Assembly: GCA_037045355.1 (NCBI GenBank)
Contig: JBAOHO010000012.1
Coordinates: forward strand, 248,001-312,000
Length of the DNA: 64,000 nucleotides
DNA from: Candidatus Nanopelagicales bacterium
GTDB taxonomy: Bacteria > Actinomycetota > Actinomycetes > S36-B12 > GCA-2699445
Direction: 5' to 3'
The notes below the pieces were generated by a model. The model did no database searches and was not told the origin of the DNA. It worked only from the letters and a program-made list of their open reading frames with translations. The position numbers were made by a program, and so were the translations under genes. Shown here piece after piece: positions 19,318 to 28,971 of this stretch. The number at the start of each line of letters is the position of its first letter. Position 1 is the stretch's first letter.

Positions 19318-19347
19318 GCTCACCGCGCCATATCCGGCGGGGTGAGC
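19318..19347 (+). terminator. Hairpin terminator after ino1
   Basis: Twelve-base arms (19318-19329 and 19336-19347) pair with one mismatch around a six-base loop ATATCC, 26 bases after the ino1 stop. Just beyond, at about 19378-19412, a GATGGCGCGA-like motif is repeated. The convergent antiporter gene ends at 19457. Confidence 0.55.
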
Positions 19348-19456
19348 AGTCCGGCTGGCGGGAACGCCGCACAAGCCGCGTGATGGCGCGAGATGGCGTG
19401 AGATGGCGCGAAGTGCTCGGCAGGGGTGTGGTCGATCCCGTTCAGCCGGCTGAGAC

Positions 19457-20728
19457 TCAGCCCGGGCGACCGGCGATGCCACCGCGGGTGGGAGCCGGTT
19501 CCGGGGCCGTCTCGTGCTCGATCGGTGGGTGCGTGCGGGCGACCCAGGCGGCATAGCGCCCAGCCAGGGGTCCGGCGCTGATGCCGTGTGCGAAGACACT
19601 GATCAGCACGGTCACCGCGAGGGTGCCGATGACATCGGTGATCAGCGGTGCGGAGTCGCCCAGGTCCTCGATGGCGAGGATCGCGAAGATGACGGTCGCG
19701 AGCCCGCGCGGCCCGAACCAGCCGAAGAAAGCGACCGTCTGCCACCGGAATCCCGTGCCCCACAGGCTGATCCAGACCGGGACCATGCGCAGAACGGTGA
19801 GGATCAACAGGGCCATGACCACCCACTGCCAACGGATCCCGAACTCGACCACCAGCAGTACGAGGCCACCGCCCATGAACCACACGGCCAGACTGAAGAG
19901 GTCCGTGATCAGTTGCAGCAACTGACTGCTTTCGGGCTCGGCTCGCAAGGTGCTGGAGGCGCCACCGAAGATGAGACCACCGACGAAGGCTGCGATGAAG
20001 ACATTGCCCCCGGTCATGGTGGCGAGCCCGAGCAACAGCAGAGGCAGGGCGAACACAGCGATTTCGCGGCTGTCGACCGAACTCCACTGGAACTCCCGGG
20101 AACGATCCGTGAGCCACCCACCCGCCAATCCGACGACGACGGCGAGACCCAGGCCGACGGCCACCGGAATCACGCCGATGCCGAACAGGGAAGGGTCCTC
20201 GCTGGGCTCAGCCGCGATGGCGGCCAGTGCCAGGAGGACCAGCGGAGTCGCAAGACCGTCGTTGAGTCCGCTCTCCACGTTGAGGGCTCGGCGAACGCGG
20301 ACCGGGACGGACGGGTTGAGCACCGTCGGCGCCCCGAGTCCGGCATCCGTGGGAGTGGCGGCCGCTGCGAGTAGCAGCGCTCCGGCCACGCCGACAGCCG
20401 GCAGCAGCCACAGAGCAGTGCCCAGGGTCGCGACGAGGGCCAGCGGAAACCCGATGGCGAGCAATCGCAGCGGCAACCCGTAGTCACGCACCAACCCGGA
20501 CAACTGCACGGTGGCAGCGTCATGAAACAACACCATGACCAGCGTCACCTCGGCCATGAGGTGCACCCAACTGAGGTCGATCGACGCCAGACCGCTCAGC
20601 CGGAACACGACAGCCCCGACGACGAGAGCGATCATCGGAGCGGTGATGTTCCAGTTCAGCGATCGCTGAGCCGTCAGGGCGTAGAGCAGGATCAACCCCG
20701 CGACAAGTGCGAGCGCGAGGTCCGGCAT
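19457..20728 (-). CDS. CPA1-type cation:proton antiporter
   Basis: A 423-residue membrane protein with about twelve hydrophobic segments from the first residues (LALALVAGLILLYALTA). The transport core motif NVESGLNDGLATP carries the Asn-Asp pair of electroneutral CPA1 Na+/H+ exchangers. A PTDAGLGAPTV element, like the P-T-D of NhaP proteins, lies upstream of it. The C-terminal tail is short, with no RCK or TrkA domain. It should exchange Na+ or K+ for H+ across the cytoplasmic membrane. The gene stands alone, divergent from the secreted protein gene. Confidence 0.85.
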   Translation of the reverse strand: MPDLALALVAGLILLYALTAQRSLNWNITAPMIALVVGAVVFRLSGLASIDLSWVHLMAEVTLVMVLFHDAATVQLSGLVRDYGLPLRLLAIGFPLALVATLGTALWLLPAVGVAGALLLAAAATPTDAGLGAPTVLNPSVPVRVRRALNVESGLNDGLATPLVLLALAAIAAEPSEDPSLFGIGVIPVAVGLGLAVVVGLAGGWLTDRSREFQWSSVDSREIAVFALPLLLLGLATMTGGNVFIAAFVGGLIFGGASSTLRAEPESSQLLQLITDLFSLAVWFMGGGLVLLVVEFGIRWQWVVMALLILTVLRMVPVWISLWGTGFRWQTVAFFGWFGPRGLATVIFAILAIEDLGDSAPLITDVIGTLAVTVLISVFAHGISAGPLAGRYAAWVARTHPPIEHETAPEPAPTRGGIAGRPG

Positions 20729-20844
20729 GACCGCAGCGTAATGATCCGGTCGCGTGATTTGTACGGATGTCTTGCGGGAAGCGGGTGACTCGGTGTGTCC
20801 TTCTCCCTATGGCTCTTCTTTCCCCTATGAGTTCTCTATTCCCC

Positions 20845-21831
20845 ATGACTCGTATCGTGACCCGAACGGGGACACTCACGGCCTTGGCCGCTTCATCGCT
20901 TGCGCTTGGCCTCATCGGGGTCCCGTCGGCAACCGCTGTTCCGGCAGCGCCCACCAGTCCGGCGGCGAAGGCGGCCAAGATCCAGAAGTTGGTCGTCGCG
21001 ACGCGAACCGACGGGGATGCCCGCCTGGTGCTGACGGGCAAAGGGAGGGGAGTGAAGAAGGCGCGAGTGACGATTGGGGGCGCCAAGTACCAACTGCGTA
21101 AGGCGAAGGCGACCGCGAAAGCCCGGCGCACAGGGTTCACGCTGGCTTCCTCGTGGCGCGAAGGCTCTGCAGCGATTCAGCTGCGTGACTCATTCGGGAG
21201 TACCGCAACCGTCGCACTCTCGACGAAGACCGGACTCGTCCGCGAGCGGGTTGAGGTCGAACCCGCGGGCACCGATGGGGGCGGCGGGGCAACCAACCCC
21301 GGGACGCCACCCACCGACCCTGGAACCCCCGCGCCGGACCCGGGTGGAGGTGCGGACAACGGCGGCGGTGGTTCAACGCCCGCCCCATTGTTCGCGGCGC
21401 CGAGCAGCGACTTGATCGGCCCCGACGCGGTAGCGGCGCTCCAACCGTACTTCCTGGACTCACGCTTCACGGATTGCCCGGCCGGCTGGGGCAGCGGCAG
21501 CTGCGCGGTCGAGACGCGATACTCCCACATGTCCGATGGCCGGCAGTTCTACTGCCGCCTGACCAATGCATCAGGCCCGGACATCAACTCGGTCGGCACG
21601 ATCGTCGGCATCCTCGGGGCGGAGTTCAAGACGGACGGCTCGTGGGCGGTCACGTACGTCATGGACTCCTACGGCAACCCGACTCATTACACCTGGCGGG
21701 TTGCCTCCGACGGTTCCGTGACCGGCGAGTACTGGGGTCCCGGCAGGGATCCGAACACAACAACCGGTGAGCCCATCACGGGCCTTCAGTGGGTGCGCGG
21801 GGGGCTGCCCTGCGACCAATGGACTCCGTGA
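20845..21831 (+). CDS. Secreted protein of unknown function
   Basis: About 328 residues from the ATG at 20845; an in-frame ATG at 20767 would add 26. The start at 20845 puts a normal signal peptide first (MTRIVTRTGTLTALAASSLA..., cleavage near ATA-VP). Neither start has a clear ribosome binding site, so the choice is uncertain. A basic Lys/Ala-rich domain (about residues 35-125) is followed by a Gly/Pro/Asp linker. A C-terminal domain of about 130 residues has four cysteines (FTDCPAGWGSGSCAVE, FYCRLTN, LPCDQW) and many aromatic residues. I do not recognise the family. Confidence 0.65.
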   Translation: MTRIVTRTGTLTALAASSLALGLIGVPSATAVPAAPTSPAAKAAKIQKLVVATRTDGDARLVLTGKGRGVKKARVTIGGAKYQLRKAKATAKARRTGFTLASSWREGSAAIQLRDSFGSTATVALSTKTGLVRERVEVEPAGTDGGGGATNPGTPPTDPGTPAPDPGGGADNGGGGSTPAPLFAAPSSDLIGPDAVAALQPYFLDSRFTDCPAGWGSGSCAVETRYSHMSDGRQFYCRLTNASGPDINSVGTIVGILGAEFKTDGSWAVTYVMDSYGNPTHYTWRVASDGSVTGEYWGPGRDPNTTTGEPITGLQWVRGGLPCDQWTP

Positions 21832-21927
21832 CCTGCCCGCAACGTTGGCGCTCGCCCCACCGAGGCTGGCACCCACTCCAGCGGACGAGTAGCCGCTTCG
21901 AGGTGCAGTGTGGGCTCGAGTCAGAGG

Positions 21928-22089
21928 TCAGCTGCGGTCGAACCAGTTGCGGCTGATCCCGATCAGCGCACCGATGGCCGCCAGCAGACTGACCCACACC
22001 GGGTTCTCGGTGAAGTAGGCGACGAGCAGTCCGACCAGGACACCGACGGCAATGCCCACTCCCATGCTGCGGCCGTCGAATCCGTTCAC
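21928..22089 (-). CDS. Small membrane protein
   Basis: A 53-residue candidate on the minus strand starting at GTG 22089 (MNGFDGRSMGVGIAVGV...). It has two hydrophobic segments, GVGIAVGVLVGLLVAYF and VWVSLLAAIGALIGI, separated by a short polar turn (TENP), and a basic/aromatic C terminus NWFDRS. GC-rich third codon positions and the two-span topology support it as real. It lies between a secreted protein gene and an MFS gene on the other strand. A second start at 22068 is possible. Confidence 0.55.
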   Translation of the reverse strand: MNGFDGRSMGVGIAVGVLVGLLVAYFTENPVWVSLLAAIGALIGISRNWFDRS

Positions 22090-22159
22090 GCGCCCGACCC
22101 TACCCCGGAAGCGCCGATCCCCCGGCTCGCTCCGCGCCACCAGGGCAGTGCCCTGGCAC

Positions 22160-22200
22160 ACGAGCCCATGGACCCCACGAGCCCATGGACCCCACGAGCG
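22160..22200. repeat. 17-base tandem repeat before the MFS gene
   Basis: The unit ACGAGCCCATGGACCCC occurs at 22160 and 22177, with a partial third copy at 22194. It lies in the divergent gap between the small membrane protein gene and the MFS gene (22090-22314). No promoter was identified in that gap. Confidence 0.75.
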
Positions 22201-22314
22201 GAGCAGGATCCTCGCATCCGGGACCGGCGTGGCCCATCAACCAAGCGCCGAGGCGTGGTCAGCCCGGCAGACCACGTGCCGGACCGGTCGGCGCATGGCA
22301 CGGTAGCGTCAGGC

Positions 22315-23610
22315 GTGGCCACGGCAGCGCGTCCCCCCATCTGGGACCTCATGCACAATCGCGGCTTCCTGAAACTGTTCGGCACTCGTCTGACCGGTTC
22401 GGTCGGGGACGGCATCCTGCAAGCAGCGTTGGCGACGTTCGTCCTGTTCTCTCCCGAACGCCAGCCGACTCCGCTGGCGATCGCGGCGTCGTTCGGCATC
22501 CTGCTGTTGCCCTACTCGTTCATCGGCCCCTTCGCAGGCGTCTTCCTGGACCGGTGGCGGCGGCGGCAGGTACTGGTCTTCGCCAACTGGCTGCGCGCCG
22601 TGACGACGGTCGGTGTGATCCTCGTCGTCGCGACCGGACGCGTCGGCGTGGAGTTGGGCCTGATCGTCCTGGCGACCCTCGGCCTGGGGCGGTTCGTGTT
22701 GTCCGGGTTGTCTGCGGCCCTGCCCCATGTCGTACCGCAGCGGCAACTTGTGACGGCGAACTCCCTGGCACCGACCGCCGGGACCGTCGTGTACGGCATC
22801 GGGGCTCTGGTGGGGATCGGGATCCGCGGGCTCGCCGGAGGTGGAGACCAGGGCATCCGATGGGTCCTGATCAGCGCTGCCGTGGTCTACGTGGCCGCCG
22901 GGCTGATCCCACTGAGTCTGCGGGCGGACCAACTCGGACCGACCGGCGACCGACCTGGGCAGACATTCGCGGGAGTCGCCCGCGGGTTCGTCGATGGATT
23001 CTCGGTGTTGCGCTCCGACGCTGCCTCCTGGCGGGCGGTCACCGTGGTGTTGCTCAACAGGCTCGCGTTCGGCTCGTTGACCGTGCTCCTCCTGCTGGTG
23101 CTCCGCAACACGCTCAATCCGCCGACGGACGCCGACTCGGCGTTGGCCGACTTCGCGATCGTCGCAGGGGCAGCCACCGTCGGAGCCCTGGGAGCGGCGC
23201 TGATCACACCGAGCATCACGCGGCGGCTGGGCACCATCCGGTGGACGACGATCACGCTGGTCATCAGCGGGATCGCCGCCCCGGTGCTGCTCTTCCCGGT
23301 GACGATGCCCGCACTGACCGCGGCCGGGTTCGTCCTGGGGTTGACCCAGCAGGCCGCCAAGATCGGCGGCGACACGACACTGCAGCGGCGCATCAGCGAC
23401 GACCACCTCGGGCGGGTCTTCTCGTTGTACGACGTCGGAGTCAACGTGGCCCTCGTGGCCGGGGCCCTGCTCGTCGCCGTCACTGCGCCCCCGAGCGGAG
23501 TCTCCATCATCGGATTCCTCGCTCTTGGAATGTTCTACCTCGTCATCGCTGCCTGGTACCGCCGCACCCGCGAGGATGCTCCGGCTGGAAGGAACACCTC
23601 GACCACCTAA
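22315..23610 (+). CDS. MFS transporter
   Basis: A 431-residue protein with about twelve membrane segments. The typical MFS loop 2-3 motif appears as GVFLDRWRRRQVLVFANWLR, and the duplicated half has a similar RRLGTIRW loop. The GTG at 22315 places the first span (FLKLFGTRLTGSVGDGILQ) near the N terminus; the frame extends upstream through repeats, which I exclude. Members of this branch are usually drug or metabolite exporters, but no substrate can be read from sequence. The gene is convergent with pcnA. Confidence 0.85.
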   Translation: MATAARPPIWDLMHNRGFLKLFGTRLTGSVGDGILQAALATFVLFSPERQPTPLAIAASFGILLLPYSFIGPFAGVFLDRWRRRQVLVFANWLRAVTTVGVILVVATGRVGVELGLIVLATLGLGRFVLSGLSAALPHVVPQRQLVTANSLAPTAGTVVYGIGALVGIGIRGLAGGGDQGIRWVLISAAVVYVAAGLIPLSLRADQLGPTGDRPGQTFAGVARGFVDGFSVLRSDAASWRAVTVVLLNRLAFGSLTVLLLLVLRNTLNPPTDADSALADFAIVAGAATVGALGAALITPSITRRLGTIRWTTITLVISGIAAPVLLFPVTMPALTAAGFVLGLTQQAAKIGGDTTLQRRISDDHLGRVFSLYDVGVNVALVAGALLVAVTAPPSGVSIIGFLALGMFYLVIAAWYRRTREDAPAGRNTSTT

Positions 23611-23629
23611 TCCGACGCGGGTGGAACGC

Positions 23630-23655
23630 GGTGCCTCGCAGTAGAAAGAGGCACC
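23630..23655. terminator. Hairpin between the MFS gene and pcnA
   Basis: Eight-base arms GGTGCCTC and GAGGCACC (23630-23637, 23648-23655) enclose a ten-base loop, midway between two convergent stop codons. It could end transcription from either side. Confidence 0.45.
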
Positions 23656-23720
23656 CGAACCGTGCCTGCGGACCCCGGGGGACGATCTCGTCCGAGTCGC
23701 GCGGGACGACATGACTTCGG

Positions 23721-25169
23721 CTACTGATCGTCCTCCTGGCGAGCCGCCCACCATTCAGTGAGTTCTTTCGTGGCCGCCTGCGGTCCGATCGGGCCGCGGT
23801 CCAGACGCAGGTCGAGCAAGAACTTGTACGCCTGACCGACCTCGCGTCCCGGGCCGATGCCGAGCACCGACATGATCTGGTTGCCATCCAACTCGGGGCG
23901 GATGGCTGACAGTTCCTCAGCCGCCGCCAGTCGGTCGATGCGCTCTTCCAATGAGTCGTACGAACGTTGCAGGGCTCGGGCGCGGCGCTGATTGCGGGTG
24001 GTGCAGTCGGCGCGGGTCAGCTTGTGCAGGCGCGGCAACAAGTCGCCGGCGTCGCGCACATAGCGGCGCACCGCCGAGTCGGTCCACTCCCCGCTGCCGT
24101 AGCCATGGAATCGCAGGTGCAGTTCCACGAGCCGAGAAACATCGTCGATCTCGGTCTTCGCGAAGTGCAGTGCCCGCAGACGTTTCGCGGCCATGCGGGC
24201 GCCCACGACCTCGTGGTGGTGGAACGACACGCCGCCCCCGGACTCATGGCGTCGGGTGCGTGGTTTGCCGATGTCATGCAGCACTGCTGCCAGGCGGAGC
24301 GTCAAGTCCGGGCCCCCGTCCTCGAGTTGGATAGCCTGCTCGAGGACCGTGAGACTGTGCTCGTAGACATCCTTGTGTCGGTGATGCTCGTCGATCTCGA
24401 GTTGGAGTGCGGGCAACTCCGGCAGCATCACGGCGGCCAGCCCCGATTCGGTCAGGACCGCCAGCCCTCGGCGGGGAAACTCCCCCAGGAGCAAACGCAC
24501 CAACTCGTCGCGGATACGTTCGGGTGACACGATCTGCAGGCGATCGGCCATCTGGGAGATCGCCGCATATGTGTCTGGCTCGATGGACACCCCCAACTGG
24601 GACACGAACCGGGCGGCTCGCATCATCCGTAGCGGATCATCCCGGAACGAATCGGTGGGACGTCCCGGCGTGCGCAACCGCCCCGCGGCCAGGTCGATCA
24701 GGCCGCGGTGCTCATCGACGAAGCGCAGCTCTGGAAGTCGGATCGCCATGGCGTTGATGGTGAAGTCGCGCCTCATCAGGTCGCCGGACAACGTGGTGCC
24801 GAATGTGACGTCAGGTTTGCGCGTCTCGCCGTCATACACGTCGGCGCGGTAAGTGGTGATCTCGAAGGCTCGATCTCCTTTGCGGGCGCCAACCGTGCCC
24901 CACCGGATTCCGACGTCCCACACCGTGTCCGCCCAGCCGGAGAGCAGCGCAACGGTGTCCTGCGGAGGGGCATCGGTGGCGAGATCGATATCGACGTCAG
25001 CCATGTCGCCACTGACGGAGTCACGGACACAGCCCCCCACGGCGGACAACTCGAACCCAGCCGCAGCGAACCGCTCCCCCAGTGCCACGATTCGCGGCTC
25101 GGAGTCAACCAGTCGCTGCACCGCCTGCTCCTGGACGGCCACCAGCGGTGCGGGCAGAGAGGTGGTCAC
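23721..25169 (-). CDS. pcnA: CCA-adding enzyme (tRNA nucleotidyltransferase)
   Basis: A 482-residue protein. The head domain has SAVGGCVRDSVSG with the catalytic pair in MADVDIDLAT. The neck region (RRDFTINAMAIR, DPLRMMRAARFVSQLG) is followed by an HD domain (LAAVLHDIGKPRTRR) towards the C terminus. It builds or repairs the 3' CCA end of tRNAs, and the two tRNA genes in this window lack an encoded CCA. In mycobacteria pcnA (Rv3907c) also lies divergent from the Nudix-DUF6049-murJ genes; here one glycosyltransferase gene has come between. Confidence 0.93.
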   Translation of the reverse strand: MTTSLPAPLVAVQEQAVQRLVDSEPRIVALGERFAAAGFELSAVGGCVRDSVSGDMADVDIDLATDAPPQDTVALLSGWADTVWDVGIRWGTVGARKGDRAFEITTYRADVYDGETRKPDVTFGTTLSGDLMRRDFTINAMAIRLPELRFVDEHRGLIDLAAGRLRTPGRPTDSFRDDPLRMMRAARFVSQLGVSIEPDTYAAISQMADRLQIVSPERIRDELVRLLLGEFPRRGLAVLTESGLAAVMLPELPALQLEIDEHHRHKDVYEHSLTVLEQAIQLEDGGPDLTLRLAAVLHDIGKPRTRRHESGGGVSFHHHEVVGARMAAKRLRALHFAKTEIDDVSRLVELHLRFHGYGSGEWTDSAVRRYVRDAGDLLPRLHKLTRADCTTRNQRRARALQRSYDSLEERIDRLAAAEELSAIRPELDGNQIMSVLGIGPGREVGQAYKFLLDLRLDRGPIGPQAATKELTEWWAARQEDDQ

Positions 25170-25262
25170 CGGCCCAGGGTAGGCGACCTTGCCGGACTGG
25201 TGACGGTCAGTCGTCCCGGCCGACGTGGGGCTCGGGTTGTGAACCGCCTCGGGTTTGGGGCC

Positions 25263-26240
25263 CTACTGGGGCATGGGGCCTGACTCAGGCATCGGGAGGC
25301 TGAACAATCGGTTGTCGAGTTCGACTCGCCGCGCCAGCCCGAGCACCCGCAGGATTCGGGCGTCGCGCGGGGTGAGCATGTACTCGTCCCGGAACAGTTG
25401 CCGCAGGCGCCGATCCTTGCCGCGGCGTTGAGCCCGGGCCGACTCACGGCGGAATCGCTCCGTTTGCCGACGGCGACGCTTTGTGGTGTGGCCGACCATG
25501 TCCGCCCGATCTTCGCGTCCGGACCATTTGGCCAGCCACCCGGTATAGGTGCCGGCGTCGTAGTGCAGGACTCTCAGGTCCCGAGCAACCACTGTCGTGA
25601 ACGTGGCTGCCTCGAGCATGGCCGGCGGCGGCCCGTGGATGCGGATGTACGGCACTGAACCGTCCAGGCACACCAGGGCCTTGCCCTTGGTGTGACCGCG
25701 GAAGTACTTGCCGCGCCGGAACGGGGACCGAACACCCAACCGCTGCGCCAAGGCGATGCGGTCTGTGCGGTTCTCCTTGAACAACGTGAACTCGCGGAAC
25801 GGATCAACCGAGTCCAGCCGGGGTGGCACGGCCTCCATCGGCATCATCTGCACGTGTGAGACGCCCGCCACCAACTCCTGCTCCAACGCGGACCGGACAT
25901 CACCAGGCGCCCAGATCAGCTCGTCGCTGTCGATGTGGGCCACCCAGTCGAGGTCGGCGGGAGCCATGACGTTCATCAGGTGCCACATGATTGCGTGCTG
26001 CTTCTCCGGGACAAGCTCCGGAAGCCGGGTGACGCCCGGCCGTAGCGACTCCCGCCATAGGTTGTCGTCGCAGGGAATGGCCTGGACTCTCGGCTGCCCG
26101 GCAAGGGCGGCGATCGCCGGATCCTCGGGGTCGTCGAAGTAGATGACCATGCGGTCGATCCCGATATTGAGGTGGTAGGCCACCCACTCGGTCAGAATCT
26201 CAACGGGGGCTCGGACCAGCGAGGCCGTGCCGATGCGCAT
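25263..26240 (-). CDS. Glycosyltransferase, GT92/GT2-like
   Basis: A 325-residue soluble protein. It begins MRIGTASLVRAPVEILTEWVAYHLNIGIDRMVIYFDDPED, a typical start for glycosyltransferases that recognise a contact partner. The metal-binding acidic triad HIDSDELIW follows. The C-terminal part is very basic (TTKRRRRQTERFRRESAR). I chose ATG 26240 because it has GGAGG seven bases upstream and avoids overlap with the divergent Nudix gene; the frame itself is open to 26393. The sugar and acceptor are unknown. It separates pcnA from the Nudix gene, which are neighbours in mycobacteria. Confidence 0.7.
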   Translation of the reverse strand: MRIGTASLVRAPVEILTEWVAYHLNIGIDRMVIYFDDPEDPAIAALAGQPRVQAIPCDDNLWRESLRPGVTRLPELVPEKQHAIMWHLMNVMAPADLDWVAHIDSDELIWAPGDVRSALEQELVAGVSHVQMMPMEAVPPRLDSVDPFREFTLFKENRTDRIALAQRLGVRSPFRRGKYFRGHTKGKALVCLDGSVPYIRIHGPPPAMLEAATFTTVVARDLRVLHYDAGTYTGWLAKWSGREDRADMVGHTTKRRRRQTERFRRESARAQRRGKDRRLRQLFRDEYMLTPRDARILRVLGLARRVELDNRLFSLPMPESGPMPQ

Positions 26241-26364
26241 GCCCAGCCTCCACCCCTCGGCGCCGAACCTCGCCAGTCGTTCGCCGAATCTGGCCAGACG
26301 CCGAACCTCGCCAGTGTAGGACTCCACGCAGTCACGGGGACCCCGCGGCAGCAGCAGGACGGTT

Positions 26365-26880
26365 ATGGTGGATTTCATGTCCGAGCGGCGCACTCATTCC
26401 CGCCCCGCCGGACCACCCCGGCCCCGTACGCGACCACCCCGGCGCGTGCGCACCGTCGACGAGGTCAGCGCCGGGGGATTGGTCGTGGATCGCCTCGATC
26501 CCGCGGCACAGGCGCTGCTGATCTCCCGGTTCGATCGACGCGGGCGGCTGATCTGGTCGTTTCCCAAGGGTCACGTGGAACCGGGTGAGACCGAGGCCCA
26601 GACAGCTGTCCGCGAAGTGGGCGAGGAGACGGGCATCACCGCCGAGGTTGTCGAACGGTTGGGGGACATCGACTTCTGGTTCATGGCGGATGGGCGTCGG
26701 ATCCACAAGACCGTCCACCACTTCCTGATGGTCAGCCGCGGTGGCCAACTGTGTGCCGACGACCCCGAGGTTGAGTCGGTCGAGTGGGTCCCCATCTCCG
26801 CGGTCCCCGGACGGCTCGCCTACTCCGACGAACGGGCGCTGCTCGCTAAGGCCCGTGAACGACTGTCGGAACTGGCGTAG
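26365..26880 (+). CDS. Nudix hydrolase (MutT4-like)
   Basis: A 171-residue protein with a complete Nudix box, GHVEPGETEAQTAVREVGEETGI (positions G, E, REVGEE and G all kept). It follows a Pro/Arg-rich N terminus of about 35 residues. It should cleave a nucleoside diphosphate linked to another group. It matches Rv3908 (mutT4) in position, being first in the row leading to murJ. The start at 26365 has AGGA five bases upstream; 26377 is an alternative. Its TAG stop is directly followed by the next GTG start. Confidence 0.88.
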   Translation: MVDFMSERRTHSRPAGPPRPRTRPPRRVRTVDEVSAGGLVVDRLDPAAQALLISRFDRRGRLIWSFPKGHVEPGETEAQTAVREVGEETGITAEVVERLGDIDFWFMADGRRIHKTVHHFLMVSRGGQLCADDPEVESVEWVPISAVPGRLAYSDERALLAKARERLSELA

Positions 26881-28971
26881 GTGCGCGCGATCCGCCGGGC
26901 CGTGCCGGTCGTGCTGATCTGGGGGGCGCTGCTCCCCAGCTTTCTGCTGCCCATCTTTCTGCTGTCTGGTGCACCTGCGGCAGTTGCCGCGGACGAGCCC
27001 GCCGAAGTCCTCATCGAGTCGGTCGCGCCGGGGATTCCCGACGAGAAGGCGACGCTGCGGATTTCGGGTCGCGTGGCCAACACCGGCGACACCGATCTTG
27101 CGTTCCCCGAGGTTCAACTGCGGTTGTCCCCATTGCCCTTGAACAGTCGGGGTGAGGTCACCGAGGTCCTCAACGGATCCACCGACCGCACCGGCAACCC
27201 CATCCCGTTCACCCTGACTCCCATCGGCGAGACCCTCGAAGTCGGCCAGCAGGCACAGTTCAGGTTGACGGTTCCCTTCGCCGATCTGCCCTTGGACCCG
27301 GGCGGATCCGGGGTGTACGCGGTGTTCGTCGAACTGCTGTCCGGTGGGTTCACCGTCATCCAATCCGGGACGGTCCTCCCCTGGTTCGGGTCGGACGCCG
27401 ACTTCACCGCATCCGAACTTGCCTGGGTGTGGCCCATCGCCCAACAGCCGGCGATCGCTGCCGATGAACTGGTGCTGGACCCATCCCTACCCGGGGAATA
27501 CGCCGCCGGCGGGCGGCTGGGACGGCTGCTGACCCTGGGCCAAGACCGACCTGTCTCCTGGCTGGTCGACACCAGCGTCCTGGAAGCGGCCCGGTCCATG
27601 GCCGACGGCTATCAGGTGGTCGGACCCGACGGACCGGAACCCGGTGACCAGACGGACAGCGCCGCCGAATTCGCCCGCCGACTACAGCAACTGCTCACTG
27701 ACGCCCAGGTCGCGGAGTCTCAGTTCGCGTTGGCTGACGCGGACGCGTTGCAACGCGCAGGCCTCGAACCGTTCGTCGTACGCAGCGCATCGCTGCCGGC
27801 AGTCGTCTCCGGTGGCGCAGCCCGCGCGTCGGACGCCGGGGTCCTGTTCCTGGCACCTGGCGGCAACAGCGATCGTGCGACATTGCAGACCCTCACCGAT
27901 GCGGGGGTGCGGCGGGCCCTGCTCGGCGATCAGGTCTTCCCCCCCGATCCGCCCACTGCTTTCACCCCGTCGGGGATCACATCGATGACCGTGGGTGGCA
28001 CGAAACTCGATGTACTGCTTGCCGACCGACTACTCGGCCGCATCCTCAACCGACCGCTCGCCACCGCGGCAGAGCGCTCCCGGGCCCGTCAGGAGTTCCT
28101 GGCCGACACCGCGATGATCACCTTGGAACTCCCCGGCGAATCGCGCAGCGTCGTGGCGGTCCCCCCGATGCTGTGGGATCCCCCCGAGTCATGGCTCACC
28201 GCCCTCGTGGGCACTCTCGACAAGGCGCCGTGGATTCAGTTGGTTGGACTCGACTCGGTCGCGGCCGCCCCCGCGGTTCCGCGCATCGATCTGGGCTACT
28301 CCGATGTCGCCCGGCGCAAGGAACTCCCCCTTGACTACACCCGTCGGCTGGGCGAGCTCGACACCGAACTCGATCGGCTGTCGCGGATCGTCATCGACCC
28401 GGCGGGGTATGGGGAGTCGTTCCGACTGGCGCTGCAGCGCGCCGGGTCAGCCGTGTGGCGCGATGAGCCGGCTGCTCGTAATGCGCTGCTGGAGACCATC
28501 GACCGCCAACTCCAAGAGCAGAAGGACAAGGTACGGGTGGTGTCGGCGGGGACTGTGACGCTCGCCGGCGACAGCGGAGTCGTTCCGCTGACCATCGCCA
28601 ACGATCTGGACCGACCGGTGTCGGTCGGGGTCCAACTGGCGACCGAGAACCCCATCACCTTGCAGTACACCCCGCCAGATCCGGTCCGCATCGAGGCCAA
28701 GGAGAAGGTCGGGCTCGAGGTCCCGGTGCGGGTGGTGGGGAGTCAGACCATGCCCGTCGACGTGCTGCTGACCGACCGAGACGGTGAGTTGTACGACGAC
28801 TCCGCGACCATCGAGTTGCGCTCGACCGCTGCCACCCGGATCGCGACGGTCGTCGTCGGAGTGGGTGGGGTTGCACTGGTGATCCTGACGGGACTGAACC
28901 TCGTCCGCCGTCGTCGCACCCGCCTACGGACCAATGACCCAGAACCCCAGCGGCAGGACGAGCGTGTCTGA
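26881..28971 (+). CDS. DUF6049 family membrane-anchored protein
   Basis: A 696-residue protein. The GTG start directly abuts the Nudix stop, so it is translated with it. It has a signal peptide (residues about 1-35, ending ...APAAVA-AD), a large extracytoplasmic region rich in beta structure, and one C-terminal membrane span (VVVGVGGVALVILTGLNLV). An Arg-rich cytoplasmic tail ends it. It corresponds in size, topology and position to Rv3909 of mycobacteria, upstream of murJ. The molecular role of this family is unknown; its constant linkage suggests cell-envelope assembly. The end overlaps the murJ gene by 38 bases. Confidence 0.85.
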   Translation: MRAIRRAVPVVLIWGALLPSFLLPIFLLSGAPAAVAADEPAEVLIESVAPGIPDEKATLRISGRVANTGDTDLAFPEVQLRLSPLPLNSRGEVTEVLNGSTDRTGNPIPFTLTPIGETLEVGQQAQFRLTVPFADLPLDPGGSGVYAVFVELLSGGFTVIQSGTVLPWFGSDADFTASELAWVWPIAQQPAIAADELVLDPSLPGEYAAGGRLGRLLTLGQDRPVSWLVDTSVLEAARSMADGYQVVGPDGPEPGDQTDSAAEFARRLQQLLTDAQVAESQFALADADALQRAGLEPFVVRSASLPAVVSGGAARASDAGVLFLAPGGNSDRATLQTLTDAGVRRALLGDQVFPPDPPTAFTPSGITSMTVGGTKLDVLLADRLLGRILNRPLATAAERSRARQEFLADTAMITLELPGESRSVVAVPPMLWDPPESWLTALVGTLDKAPWIQLVGLDSVAAAPAVPRIDLGYSDVARRKELPLDYTRRLGELDTELDRLSRIVIDPAGYGESFRLALQRAGSAVWRDEPAARNALLETIDRQLQEQKDKVRVVSAGTVTLAGDSGVVPLTIANDLDRPVSVGVQLATENPITLQYTPPDPVRIEAKEKVGLEVPVRVVGSQTMPVDVLLTDRDGELYDDSATIELRSTAATRIATVVVGVGGVALVILTGLNLVRRRRTRLRTNDPEPQRQDERV

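Noticed and set aside
22309..23754. A 481-codon open frame antisense to the MFS gene
   Set aside because: It is a shadow frame of low-complexity composition; the plus strand encodes a clear MFS protein.
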